NCBI GenBank assembly: GCA_031254735.1
Contig: JAIRTU010000006.1
Coordinates: forward strand, 1-5,912
Direction of reading: 5' to 3'
Source: Bacteroidales bacterium
GTDB taxonomy: Bacteria; Bacteroidota; Bacteroidia; Bacteroidales; WCHB1-69
DNA length: 5,912 bases
Shown here: positions 1 through 5,582 of the stretch, piece after piece
How positions within the stretch are numbered: the first letter of the stretch is position 1
Layout: the number at the start of each line of letters is the position of its first letter
The notes under the pieces: generated by a model
Told to the model about the DNA's origin: nothing
What the model saw: the letters and a program-made list of their open reading frames with translations, nothing else
Databases searched by the model: none
Translations under genes and position numbers: made by a program

Positions 1-67
1 TTCCGGTTGAGGTGTTGCGTTCTTTACCCTTAACTACGGCTTCGCCTTGCACGGGGTTATCCAAATT

Positions 68-85
68 GAAGTCCTATCGGACTTC
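68..85. repeat. Perfect 7-bp hairpin, 4-nt loop
   Basis: GAAGTCC (68-74), loop TATC (75-78), GGACTTC (79-85) is a perfect inverted repeat. No T-run follows on either strand, so a classical intrinsic terminator is unlikely. It sits inside the repeat-like segment and may be one of its conserved structural units. Confidence 0.55.
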
Positions 86-133
86 CCTTGCTGTTTGAAC
101 GATGATTTTGTCTGAAAGACAATATTTTCATAA

Positions 134-154
134 CCGCAGGTCGCTGACCTGCGG
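134..154. repeat. Perfect 9-bp GC-rich hairpin (REP-like palindrome)
   Basis: CCGCAGGTC (134-142), loop GCT (143-145), GACCTGCGG (146-154) form a perfect 9-bp stem with a tight loop. It is the strongest short hairpin in the window. On the minus strand it is followed by TTATGAAAATATT, at best a poor terminator tail. A REP-type palindrome, or a terminator for a gene to the left, are the two readings; the sequence alone does not decide. Confidence 0.6.
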
Positions 155-260
155 AAATGAACGCACCAACTAACCCGCATTCCCGAAACGAAAAACCGTA
201 ATTCTCAATTCGTGGCGAAAAGGATAAACAAGATGTCCGGATATATTGAGGATTTTATGC

Positions 261-268
261 TATCTTTG
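261..268 (+). promoter_or_regulatory. Probable ileS promoter, -7 box TATCTTTG
   Basis: TATCTTTG matches the Bacteroidetes primary-sigma -7 consensus TAnnTTTG exactly. Transcription should start near 273-276, leaving a leader of about 30 bases before the ileS ATG. I see no good TTTG/TTG -33 element at the expected 19-21-base spacing (the bases there read CCGGA), so the box is called on the -7 match and position alone. The short leader leaves no room for a T-box or riboswitch. Confidence 0.6.
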
Positions 269-306
269 CACCTTGATTTTTTTCACTGAAAACAGCAGAT
301 ATTTAT

Positions 307-3300
307 ATGGACAACAAATACAAAGAATACAAGAAATTAGACCTTTCCAAGTTGGCAAAGGATATTCGCAACCATTGGGAGTCGAACAACACGTTTGAAG
401 AAAGTTTGCGAATAAGAGCGGGTCGGGCAGATTTTATATTTTACGAAGGACCGCCTTCTGCAAACGGACAGCCGGGTATCCACCATGTTATGGCTCGTGC
501 CATCAAGGATATTTTTTGTCGGTACAAGACGCAAAAAGGCTTTCATGTGAAAAGAAAAGCAGGGTGGGATACACACGGTTTGCCTGTCGAGTTGGGCGTG
601 GAAAAAAGTCTGGGCATTACCAAAGAAGACATTGGAAAGAAAATTTCGGTGGAAGATTACAACAGTGCATGCCGCAGAGAAGTGATGAAATACAAAGATA
701 TGTGGGACGACCTCACCAAACGCATGGGCTATTGGGTAGACCTGTCCGACCCTTACATCACCTTTAAAAACGAATATATCGAAAGCCTGTGGTTTCTGTT
801 GTCGGAAATCTACAAAAAAGGATTGCTGTACAAAGGATACACCATTCAGCCGTATTCGCCGGCAGCGGGAACAGGTTTGAGTTCGCACGAGTTGAACATG
901 CCCGGCTGCTATCGCGACGTGAAAGATACTACCTGCGTGGCACAGTTTAAAGTGGTAGAAAATCAAACAATAGATAAATGCCCCTGGGGATTTTCGGACG
1001 AACCGCATATCCCGAACAACTTGTATTTCTTGGCATGGACAACCACACCGTGGACGTTGCCCTCCAATACGGCGTTGGCGGTGGGTGCAAACATCGATTA
1101 TGTTTTGGTTAAAACATTTAATCAATATTCGGGAATGCCGGTCTTGGTTGTTTTGGCAAAAGCTTTGTTGCATGCGTTTTTCAACGAGAAGAATGCGGAG
1201 TTGTCGTTCGACGACTATAAACAGGGCGATAAAAACATTCCTTATCGGGTGTTGGCAGAAACCAAAGGGGCTAACCTGACAGGACTTTGTTATGAACAGC
1301 TTATCCCTTGGGTGAATCCGGGCAAAGGGGCTTTTCGCGTTATTGCAGGCGACTATGTTACCACCGAAGACGGAACAGGCATCGTACACATTGCCCCTAC
1401 GTTTGGGGCGGACGACGACCGTGTGGCGAAACAGGCAGGCGTGCCTCCTCTGTTTATGACAGACGCCGACGGCAAACAACAACCTATGGTTGACAAATGC
1501 GGGAAGTTTTTCAAGATAACCGATTTAGACCCCGCCTTTGTGAAAGAAAATGTTCGTGTGGATTTGTATTCCGAGTTTTCGGGACGATTTGTAAAGAACT
1601 CGTACTGCCCCGAACTTAGCGAAGACGATAATACCTTAGATATAGATATTGTTGTTATGCTCAAAATGCAGAACAAAGCATTTAAAATAGAAAAACATAC
1701 CCACAACTACCCGCATTGCTGGCGGACAGGAAAGCCGATTTTGTATTATCCGTTAGACAGTTGGTTTATCCGAACCACTGCCATAAAAGACAGAATGATA
1801 GCCCTGAACAAAACCATCAAATGGAAACCCGAAGCCACAGGCACAGGGCGTTTTGGCAATTGGTTGGAAAATCTGGTAGATTGGAATCTCTCCCGCTCGC
1901 GGTATTGGGGAACACCGCTTCCGATTTGGCGTACCGAATGCGGCGACGAAGAAATATGTATCGGTTCGCTTGCCCAATTGCGGGAAGAGATAGAGAAGTC
2001 GATAGCGGCGGGATTTATGAAAGACAATCCCTATAAGTCGGAAAATTATGACGACTTCGATCTGCACCGTCCGTTTATCGATCATATTGTATTGGTTTCG
2101 CCAAGCGGCAAAAAGATGATGCGAGAAACCGACCTGATAGACGTTTGGTTCGACAGCGGCGCTATGCCTTACGCTCAATATTATTATCCGAGAAATGATA
2201 TTAAGACCTCTTTCCCCGCCGATTTTATCGCCGAAGGTGTAGACCAGACACGCGGTTGGTTTTTTACCCTGCATGCCATCGCCACATTGATAAACGATAG
2301 TGTTGCTTATAAAAATGTTATTTCCAACGGATTGGTTTTAGACAAAAACGGTAACAAGATGTCCAAGAGTTTGGGCAATGCCGTTGATCCGTTTGAGACT
2401 ATAGAAACATACGGACCCGACGCTACACGCTGGTACATGATTACCAATGCTCAACCGTGGGACAACCTGAAATTTGACAAAGAGGGCATTGTCGAAGTGC
2501 AGCGGAAGTTTTTCGGGACGGTATACAATACTTACAGTTTCTTTGCGCTGTATGCCAATATCGATGGTTTTTCGTACAAAGAAGCCAATATCGCAAACGA
2601 AAAACGCCCTGAAATCGACCGTTGGATATTGTCGGAGTTAAACTCTTTGATACGCAATGTGGACGCTTATTATCAAGAGTACGAGCCGACCAAGGCAGGA
2701 CGTGCGATGAGTGTTTTTGTAGATGAATGCCTTAGCAATTGGTATGTGCGTTTGTGTCGTCGTCGTTTTTGGAAAGGCGAATACAGCGAGGATAAAATTT
2801 CTGCTTATCAAACCCTGTATACCTGTCTGGAAGTCTTGTCGCAGCTGATGGCGCCGATAGCACCGTTTTTCAGCGATCGTTTATTCAACGATTTAAACTT
2901 GGTCAGCAATCGTTTCAGCGTTCATTCTGTTCACTTGACCGATTTTCCGCAGGCACAGTTAGATTTGATCGACAAGCAGCTGGAAGAACGTATGGGCATG
3001 GCTCGTCAAATATCGTCTATGGTGCTTTCGTTGCGTAAGCGAAACAACATTCGGGTGCGTCAGCCGTTGGCTAAGATTATGATCCCTGTCGCCGACAGGC
3101 AAATGCAGCAGCAGATAGAAGCCGTTACCAACCTGATATGCTCGGAAGTGAATATCAAAGCTATTGAATATCTGTCTTCCGAAAATAATATTTTGGTTAA
3201 GACAATCAAACCCAACTTTAAGACATTGGGACCCAAATACGGTAAGATAATGAAAGCTATCGCTGCGGCAGTGGCGACATTCACGCAGGAAGACATCGCG

Positions 3301-3732
3301 GCTATCGAGGCAAACGGAAAATATATGATGATGATAGAGGGCGAACGTGTAGAACTGCTTTTGACCGATGTAGAGATATTTACACAAGACATTCCGGGCT
3401 GGGTGGTTGTGAACGACGGCAGTTTGACCGTTGCCTTAGATGTTACCGTTACGCAAGAGCTTGCGGAAGAAGGGCTTGCCAGAGAGTTGGTCAACAGGAT
3501 ACAAAGCTATCGCAAGGAAAGCAATTTAGATGTGGTCGACAGGATAACGGTCAATGTGCAATATCACCCTTTGCTTGACGCCATGCTGCTGAACTTTGAA
3601 GAATATATCTGCAACGAGACCCTTTGCGAGAACCTTGTTTTGGAAGAAGAAATATCTTCACCCGACAAAATCCGCATTGAGTTGGTTGACGATGTGAAAG
3701 TGGATATTCTGATAAAAAAGGCAGAGAAATAA
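307..3732 (+). CDS. ileS: Isoleucine--tRNA ligase (IleRS), eukaryote-like type 2
   Basis: Cytoplasmic class I synthetase that activates isoleucine with ATP and charges tRNA-Ile. Seen in order: the class I signature region GPPSANGQPGIHHV (48-61), with GIHH at 57-60; a CP1 editing domain with the threonine-rich TTTPWTLPSN (245-254) and GTGIVHIAPTFGADD (356-370), whose H361 and D370 correspond to the E. coli editing residues H333 and D342; WNLSRSRYWGTPLPIW (526-541); DVWFDSG (612-618); EGVDQTRGWFF (643-653); KMSKS (684-688); an anticodon-binding helical domain with DRW (771-773) and NWYVRL (811-816); and a C-terminal extension to 1141. The extension lacks the paired-cysteine zinc finger of E. 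coli-type IleRS and looks like the eukaryote-type tail (DUF5915-like). The length of about 1140 fits this type. The start is secure: MDNKYKEYKK leads directly into the family's usual N-terminus, shortly after the predicted promoter. It appears monocistronic, with about 700 non-coding bases following. The swapped HIGH motif suggests natural mupirocin resistance (inference). Confidence 0.98.
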   Translation: MDNKYKEYKKLDLSKLAKDIRNHWESNNTFEESLRIRAGRADFIFYEGPPSANGQPGIHHVMARAIKDIFCRYKTQKGFHVKRKAGWDTHGLPVELGVEKSLGITKEDIGKKISVEDYNSACRREVMKYKDMWDDLTKRMGYWVDLSDPYITFKNEYIESLWFLLSEIYKKGLLYKGYTIQPYSPAAGTGLSSHELNMPGCYRDVKDTTCVAQFKVVENQTIDKCPWGFSDEPHIPNNLYFLAWTTTPWTLPSNTALAVGANIDYVLVKTFNQYSGMPVLVVLAKALLHAFFNEKNAELSFDDYKQGDKNIPYRVLAETKGANLTGLCYEQLIPWVNPGKGAFRVIAGDYVTTEDGTGIVHIAPTFGADDDRVAKQAGVPPLFMTDADGKQQPMVDKCGKFFKITDLDPAFVKENVRVDLYSEFSGRFVKNSYCPELSEDDNTLDIDIVVMLKMQNKAFKIEKHTHNYPHCWRTGKPILYYPLDSWFIRTTAIKDRMIALNKTIKWKPEATGTGRFGNWLENLVDWNLSRSRYWGTPLPIWRTECGDEEICIGSLAQLREEIEKSIAAGFMKDNPYKSENYDDFDLHRPFIDHIVLVSPSGKKMMRETDLIDVWFDSGAMPYAQYYYPRNDIKTSFPADFIAEGVDQTRGWFFTLHAIATLINDSVAYKNVISNGLVLDKNGNKMSKSLGNAVDPFETIETYGPDATRWYMITNAQPWDNLKFDKEGIVEVQRKFFGTVYNTYSFFALYANIDGFSYKEANIANEKRPEIDRWILSELNSLIRNVDAYYQEYEPTKAGRAMSVFVDECLSNWYVRLCRRRFWKGEYSEDKISAYQTLYTCLEVLSQLMAPIAPFFSDRLFNDLNLVSNRFSVHSVHLTDFPQAQLDLIDKQLEERMGMARQISSMVLSLRKRNNIRVRQPLAKIMIPVADRQMQQQIEAVTNLICSEVNIKAIEYLSSENNILVKTIKPNFKTLGPKYGKIMKAIAAAVATFTQEDIAAIEANGKYMMMIEGERVELLLTDVEIFTQDIPGWVVVNDGSLTVALDVTVTQELAEEGLARELVNRIQSYRKESNLDVVDRITVNVQYHPLLDAMLLNFEEYICNETLCENLVLEEEISSPDKIRIELVDDVKVDILIKKAEK

Positions 3733-3836
3733 ATAATGATATTTTCGGCTTTGCCGGCGGTGAATAACGAATAATCAAGAGTGAATAATGATGTTTTTTT
3801 CGTTGTGTTACTGCAAACGCACGCACGCCGATCTTA

Positions 3837-3867
3837 CAAAGATACCACATTTTTCGGAGATATGCAA
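3837..3867 (-). promoter_or_regulatory. Leftward Bacteroidetes-type promoter
   Basis: Read on the minus strand, TTG (3867-3865) is followed after exactly 20 bases by TATCTTTG (3844-3837), a perfect TAnnTTTG -7 box at the textbook -33/-7 spacing. Upstream of the -33 the minus strand carries A-tracts (T-tracts on + at 3871-3874, 3879-3886, 3891-3897), as expected of an UP-like region. Transcription would start near 3830 and run towards and into ileS antisense. No minus-strand ORF begins within the next 100 bases, so the product would be a non-coding or antisense RNA, or the promoter is a leftover from a lost gene. It has the best -33/-7 pairing of the promoters in this window. Confidence 0.55.
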
Positions 3868-3938
3868 GTGTTTTGCCGTTTTTTTTGATGTTTTTTTGCT
3901 GCAAAAGACACAAAAACGCATGTACAAAACGAAACCGT

Positions 3939-3994
3939 TTACCGCTAATCATCGGTTTTCGCCTGCCTTTTCGGGGCGAGAAAGAGTGCGGTAA
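3939..3994. other. Nested inverted repeats, possible RNA fold
   Basis: An outer stem TTACCGC (3939-3945) pairs perfectly with GCGGTAA (3988-3994) and encloses a second stem TCGCC (3959-3963)/GGCGA (3975-3979). An alternative pairing, CGAAACCG (3930-3937) with CGGTTTTCG (3953-3961) and one bulge, competes with this. The segment is more GC-rich than its surroundings. There is no T-run after it on the + strand. A structured RNA, or a piece of a repeat, is possible; no known RNA family is recognised. Confidence 0.25.
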
Positions 3995-4193
3995 CCGTTA
4001 AACCCAAGACTTTGTCGGCGGGCTGCAATGTACCGGATTTTTAATCCTTAAATAATTCACGAAAAATTGTTCATGCTTCACCTTTCATCTTTCATCCGGA
4101 AAAACACGCACTTGCGATCTTTTTTTAACTGTAAATTATTCATCACTTGATTGTTACGGAATATTCGTCATTTGCAAACGTGCATTGAACGAA

Positions 4194-4214
4194 GCCGAAG
4201 TATCACCATTCGGC
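4194..4214. repeat. Small inverted repeat GCCGAA/TTCGGC
   Basis: GCCGAA (4194-4199) and TTCGGC (4209-4214) form a perfect 6-bp stem with a 9-base loop. A run of A, not T, follows on the + strand, and no T-run follows on the minus strand, so it is not a convincing terminator in either direction. It lies about 80 bases upstream of the regulator's promoter. Confidence 0.35.
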
Positions 4215-4291
4215 GTGTTGAAAAAATGAATTAACAGAAATGATTTGTCTTTTTTTTATTTTTTGTTGTCTCTAAATTCAATTATTTTATA

Positions 4292-4299
4292 TACCTTTG
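4292..4299 (+). promoter_or_regulatory. Probable promoter of the AraC-type regulator, -7 box TACCTTTG
   Basis: TACCTTTG is an exact TAnnTTTG match. The nearest -33-like TTG (4266-4268) is 23 bases upstream, a few bases longer than the usual spacing, and lies at the end of a T-rich tract (about 4250-4264) that could act as an UP-like or bending element. Transcription from about 4305 gives a leader of roughly 135 bases, unusually long compared with ileS, and leaves room for control between promoter and start codon. Confidence 0.55.
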
Positions 4300-4307
4300 T
4301 AGAGGTT

Positions 4308-4328
4308 TTGTTATGTGTATGGTAACAA
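4308..4328. promoter_or_regulatory. Dyad TTGTTA/TAACAA at the predicted transcription start, possible operator
   Basis: TTGTTA (4308-4313) and TAACAA (4323-4328) are perfect inverted arms separated by 9 bases. The dyad begins 9 bases after the -7 box, so a protein bound there would block initiation; equally, it could form a weak hairpin at the 5' end of the transcript. Autoregulation by the downstream regulator is a guess. Confidence 0.3.
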
Positions 4329-4355
4329 TAGTATATTATATTATCGAGAAATTAA

Positions 4356-4405
4356 GAATTTAGGAATTTAAAATAATTATAAATATTGCATTTTTGTAAT
4401 AATTA
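4356..4405 (+). repeat. A/T-rich leader with a direct heptamer repeat and an AT-only dyad
   Basis: GAATTTA occurs at 4356-4362 and again at 4364-4370. TAATTAT (4374-4380) and ATAATTA (4399-4405) are perfect inverted arms around an 18-base loop. The whole leader is nearly free of G and C, so some of this is expected by chance. It could hold binding sites for the regulator or simply keep the translation start unstructured. Confidence 0.25.
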
Positions 4406-4439
4406 AAACAAATCATAGTCACACTTAAAGAATATTATT

Positions 4440-5357
4440 ATGGATATGTTATACGCGGAGGAACACTTATCGTGTTATCACTACGACAGTTCGACCGACC
4501 CGACGGTCAGGTATTCCGAATTGGCTCCTCAAAGCATAAAGCAACACATCTCGACAAAGAACAGTATCTGTTTTGTTTTGGAGGGAAATCTTTCCGTTTC
4601 GTTTGGTATGGTTGTAAACAAAAAGGCGGAAGCCGGCGATTTTTTCTTATTGCCTGCATATACAGAAATTTCGGTGTTGGCAAAGACAAAAGCAACTGTT
4701 TTTTCGTTCAATCTTCCCATACTTTTCTCTTTTTGCGATCATTTTTCGCTGGAAAGGCTTTATTACGAGTCGAAAAAGAAAAAGAGAAAATCGAATAAAA
4801 CACCATTTTTAAAAATAAACGAACAGATAGAAGCCTACATCAACAGTTTCTTACCTTCGTGGCAGAAAGGATTGCGGTGCAACTTTTATTTGGAACTGAA
4901 AATCAAAGAGTTTTTCTTTATATTGCGTTCCTGCACGCCCAAAGAAGACTTGATTGCTTTTTTCACGCCGCTGCTGTCGGACGACATGGAATTTTACCGA
5001 TTGGTATTGGAAAAATATTCTTCCATAAAAACCGCCAAAGAATTGGCAAGTGTAACCAATTACAGCGTTGCAGGTTTTGATAAAAAGTTTAAAAAAGTGT
5101 TCGGAATGTCTGCCCGCAAGTGGATGACCAAACAATTAGCCGATAATATTTATCATGAGATAAAATGCACCACCAAATCGTTTATTCAAATCAGCAAGGA
5201 ATTTGGTTTTTCTTCGTCGGCACATCTATGCAGTTTTTGTAAAACGACGTTCAATTCAACACCCAAAATTATTCGTAACGGAGAAAGCAAGAAAAAGCCG
5301 AAAAAAGAAAAAGTTCTCTATGATGTTGAGAATGATGTTTTTACCATTGAGAATTGA
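4440..5357 (+). CDS. AraC/XylS-family transcriptional regulator
   Basis: DNA-binding cytoplasmic protein, 305 aa. Residues about 40-92 look like a cupin-type sensing domain: alternating beta-strand pattern with ICFVLEGNLSVSFG (43-56), then AGDFFLLP (65-72), the typical GD-FLLP turn. A lysine-rich linker follows (111-120), then a helical stretch (125-190). The C-terminal AraC domain has the usual two helix-turn-helix units: KTAKELASVTNYSVAGFDKKFKKVFG (197-222, given as landmarks K197 to G222) and, at 246-278, ISKEFGFSSSAHLCSFCKT with the late FNSTPKIIR. The GFSSSAHLCSFCK box matches the family's G-F-x-S-x-x-x-x-x-x-F-K signature. A basic, then acidic tail (281-305) extends past the domain. The length is normal for one-component AraC regulators. 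ATG at 4440 gives the full-length frame; ATG at 4446 is an alternative start. The effector and targets are unknown. The gene is more A/T-rich than ileS. Confidence 0.93.
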   Translation: MDMLYAEEHLSCYHYDSSTDPTVRYSELAPQSIKQHISTKNSICFVLEGNLSVSFGMVVNKKAEAGDFFLLPAYTEISVLAKTKATVFSFNLPILFSFCDHFSLERLYYESKKKKRKSNKTPFLKINEQIEAYINSFLPSWQKGLRCNFYLELKIKEFFFILRSCTPKEDLIAFFTPLLSDDMEFYRLVLEKYSSIKTAKELASVTNYSVAGFDKKFKKVFGMSARKWMTKQLADNIYHEIKCTTKSFIQISKEFGFSSSAHLCSFCKTTFNSTPKIIRNGESKKKPKKEKVLYDVENDVFTIEN

Positions 5358-5473
5358 TGTATTAATCGGGTAAAAATGTCTTTTGGAGATGTTTTGATAA
5401 ATTCTGTCGACCGAAACAAAAATCATCAACGGAAAACGGCAAAAATTGGCAAAACTCGCGACCGTAAACAATA

Positions 5474-5554
5474 ATGAAGAAACAAAACAATGGCAAAATG
5501 GCAGGAAAAGGATTTTGGGGTTGTGCAAAATATCGGAATGTAAATGAGTGTTAA
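5474..5554 (+). other. 26-codon ORF resembling part of a topoisomerase-type zinc ribbon (tentative)
   Basis: The frame from ATG 5474 to TAA 5552-5554 contains GKMAGKGFWGCAKYRNVNEC. The F-W-G-C-x-x-Y...C pattern resembles the second half of the C4 zinc ribbon at the C-terminus of topoisomerase I and related nucleases (FWGCSNYP-C type). The first cysteine pair is missing and an in-frame stop (5465-5467) precedes it. It may be a degraded gene end or a coincidence; coincidence is more likely for a frame this short. Confidence 0.12.
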
Positions 5555-5561
5555 ATATTTG
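5554..5561 (+). promoter_or_regulatory. Weak candidate -7 box AATATTTG before the exported-protein gene
   Basis: AATATTTG differs from TAnnTTTG at one fixed base and lies 21 bases before the ATG. No TTG is found at the right -33 distance. A start here would give a leader of about 16 bases. The alternative is transcription from the regulator's promoter. Confidence 0.25.
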
Positions 5562-5582
5562 AAATATAATCAATTATAAGAT

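Larger units (their letters stand above)
1..185. repeat. Structured, repeat-like intergenic segment upstream of ileS
   Basis: No gene is supported here. The minus strand has a short open stretch at about 1-70 (reading ...NLDNPVQGEAVVKGKERN...), but a stop lies just upstream and it has no start codon. It carries two perfect hairpins (68-85 and 134-154) within about 90 bases. From memory, sequence like the 30-70 stretch (reading CGGGGTTATCCAAATTGAAG) recurs between genes in Bacteroidales genomes, so I call it a probable dispersed repeat; this rests on recollection, not a search. It could instead be the decayed end of an upstream gene or an untranslated region. Confidence 0.4.
3773..4152. repeat. 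Imperfect inverted repeat bounding about 380 bases (possible relic element)
   Basis: AATCAAGAGTGAATAAT (3773-3789) and the reverse complement of 4135-4152 (AATCAAGTGATGAATAAT) match at 15 of 18 aligned positions with one gap. The enclosed DNA has no transposase or other gene. Both arms belong to low-complexity TGAATAAT-like sequence that can recur by chance in Bacteroidales intergenic DNA, so a small non-autonomous element is only a possibility. I see no obvious flanking target duplication. Confidence 0.3.
3733..4439. other. Long non-coding gap between ileS and the AraC-type regulator
   Basis: No credible protein gene lies in these 707 bases. The longest + strand reading frame (3788-3994, 68 codons) has homopolymer-driven composition (FF, KK, CC) and no recognisable domain. 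The gap contains GTGAATAA-type simple repeats (3760-3790) and TTCA-type repeats in the opposite sense (4054-4097, 4136-4142), a leftward promoter (3837-3867), a nested foldable segment (3939-3994), a small hairpin (4194-4214), T-tracts (3879-3886, 3891-3897, about 4250-4264), and the regulator's promoter and leader (4292-4439). No clear intrinsic terminator follows ileS: the small CGGC-TTT-GCCG hairpin at 3746-3756 has no T-run. Confidence 0.7.
5358..5582. other. Gap between the regulator and the exported-protein gene
   Basis: No well-supported gene. Two short back-to-back reading frames lie here, 5376-5474 (32 codons, very basic) and 5474-5554 (26 codons, described separately). A GGCAAAA-type motif recurs (5438-5455 and 5492-5503). 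No intrinsic terminator is visible after the regulator, so read-through into the next gene is possible. Confidence 0.5.

Noticed and set aside
269..306. T-box or riboswitch controlling ileS
   Set aside because: The predicted leader is only about 30 bases and shows no specifier loop or antiterminator structure.
337..1482. 381-codon minus-strand open frame opposite ileS
   Set aside because: It is a shadow of ileS: no domain, composition rich in C, H, F and R from reading the opposite strand, and fully inside a certain gene.
1753..2274. 173-codon minus-strand frame inside ileS
   Set aside because: Same reason; it covers the catalytic core codons of ileS and shows no protein-like pattern.
3746..3756. 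Terminator for ileS
   Set aside because: The stem is only 4 bp and no T-run follows it.
3551..3952. 133-codon minus-strand frame overlapping the ileS end and the gap
   Set aside because: It starts upstream of the leftward promoter, covers ileS codons in antisense, and has no domain-like sequence.
3788..3994. 68-codon + strand frame in the gap after ileS
   Set aside because: No recognisable domain, translated from T-tracts and repeats, crosses the leftward promoter and the inverted repeats.
5376..5474. 32-codon basic ORF after the regulator
   Set aside because: Short, lysine/arginine-rich from an A-rich region, no recognisable motif, no promoter.
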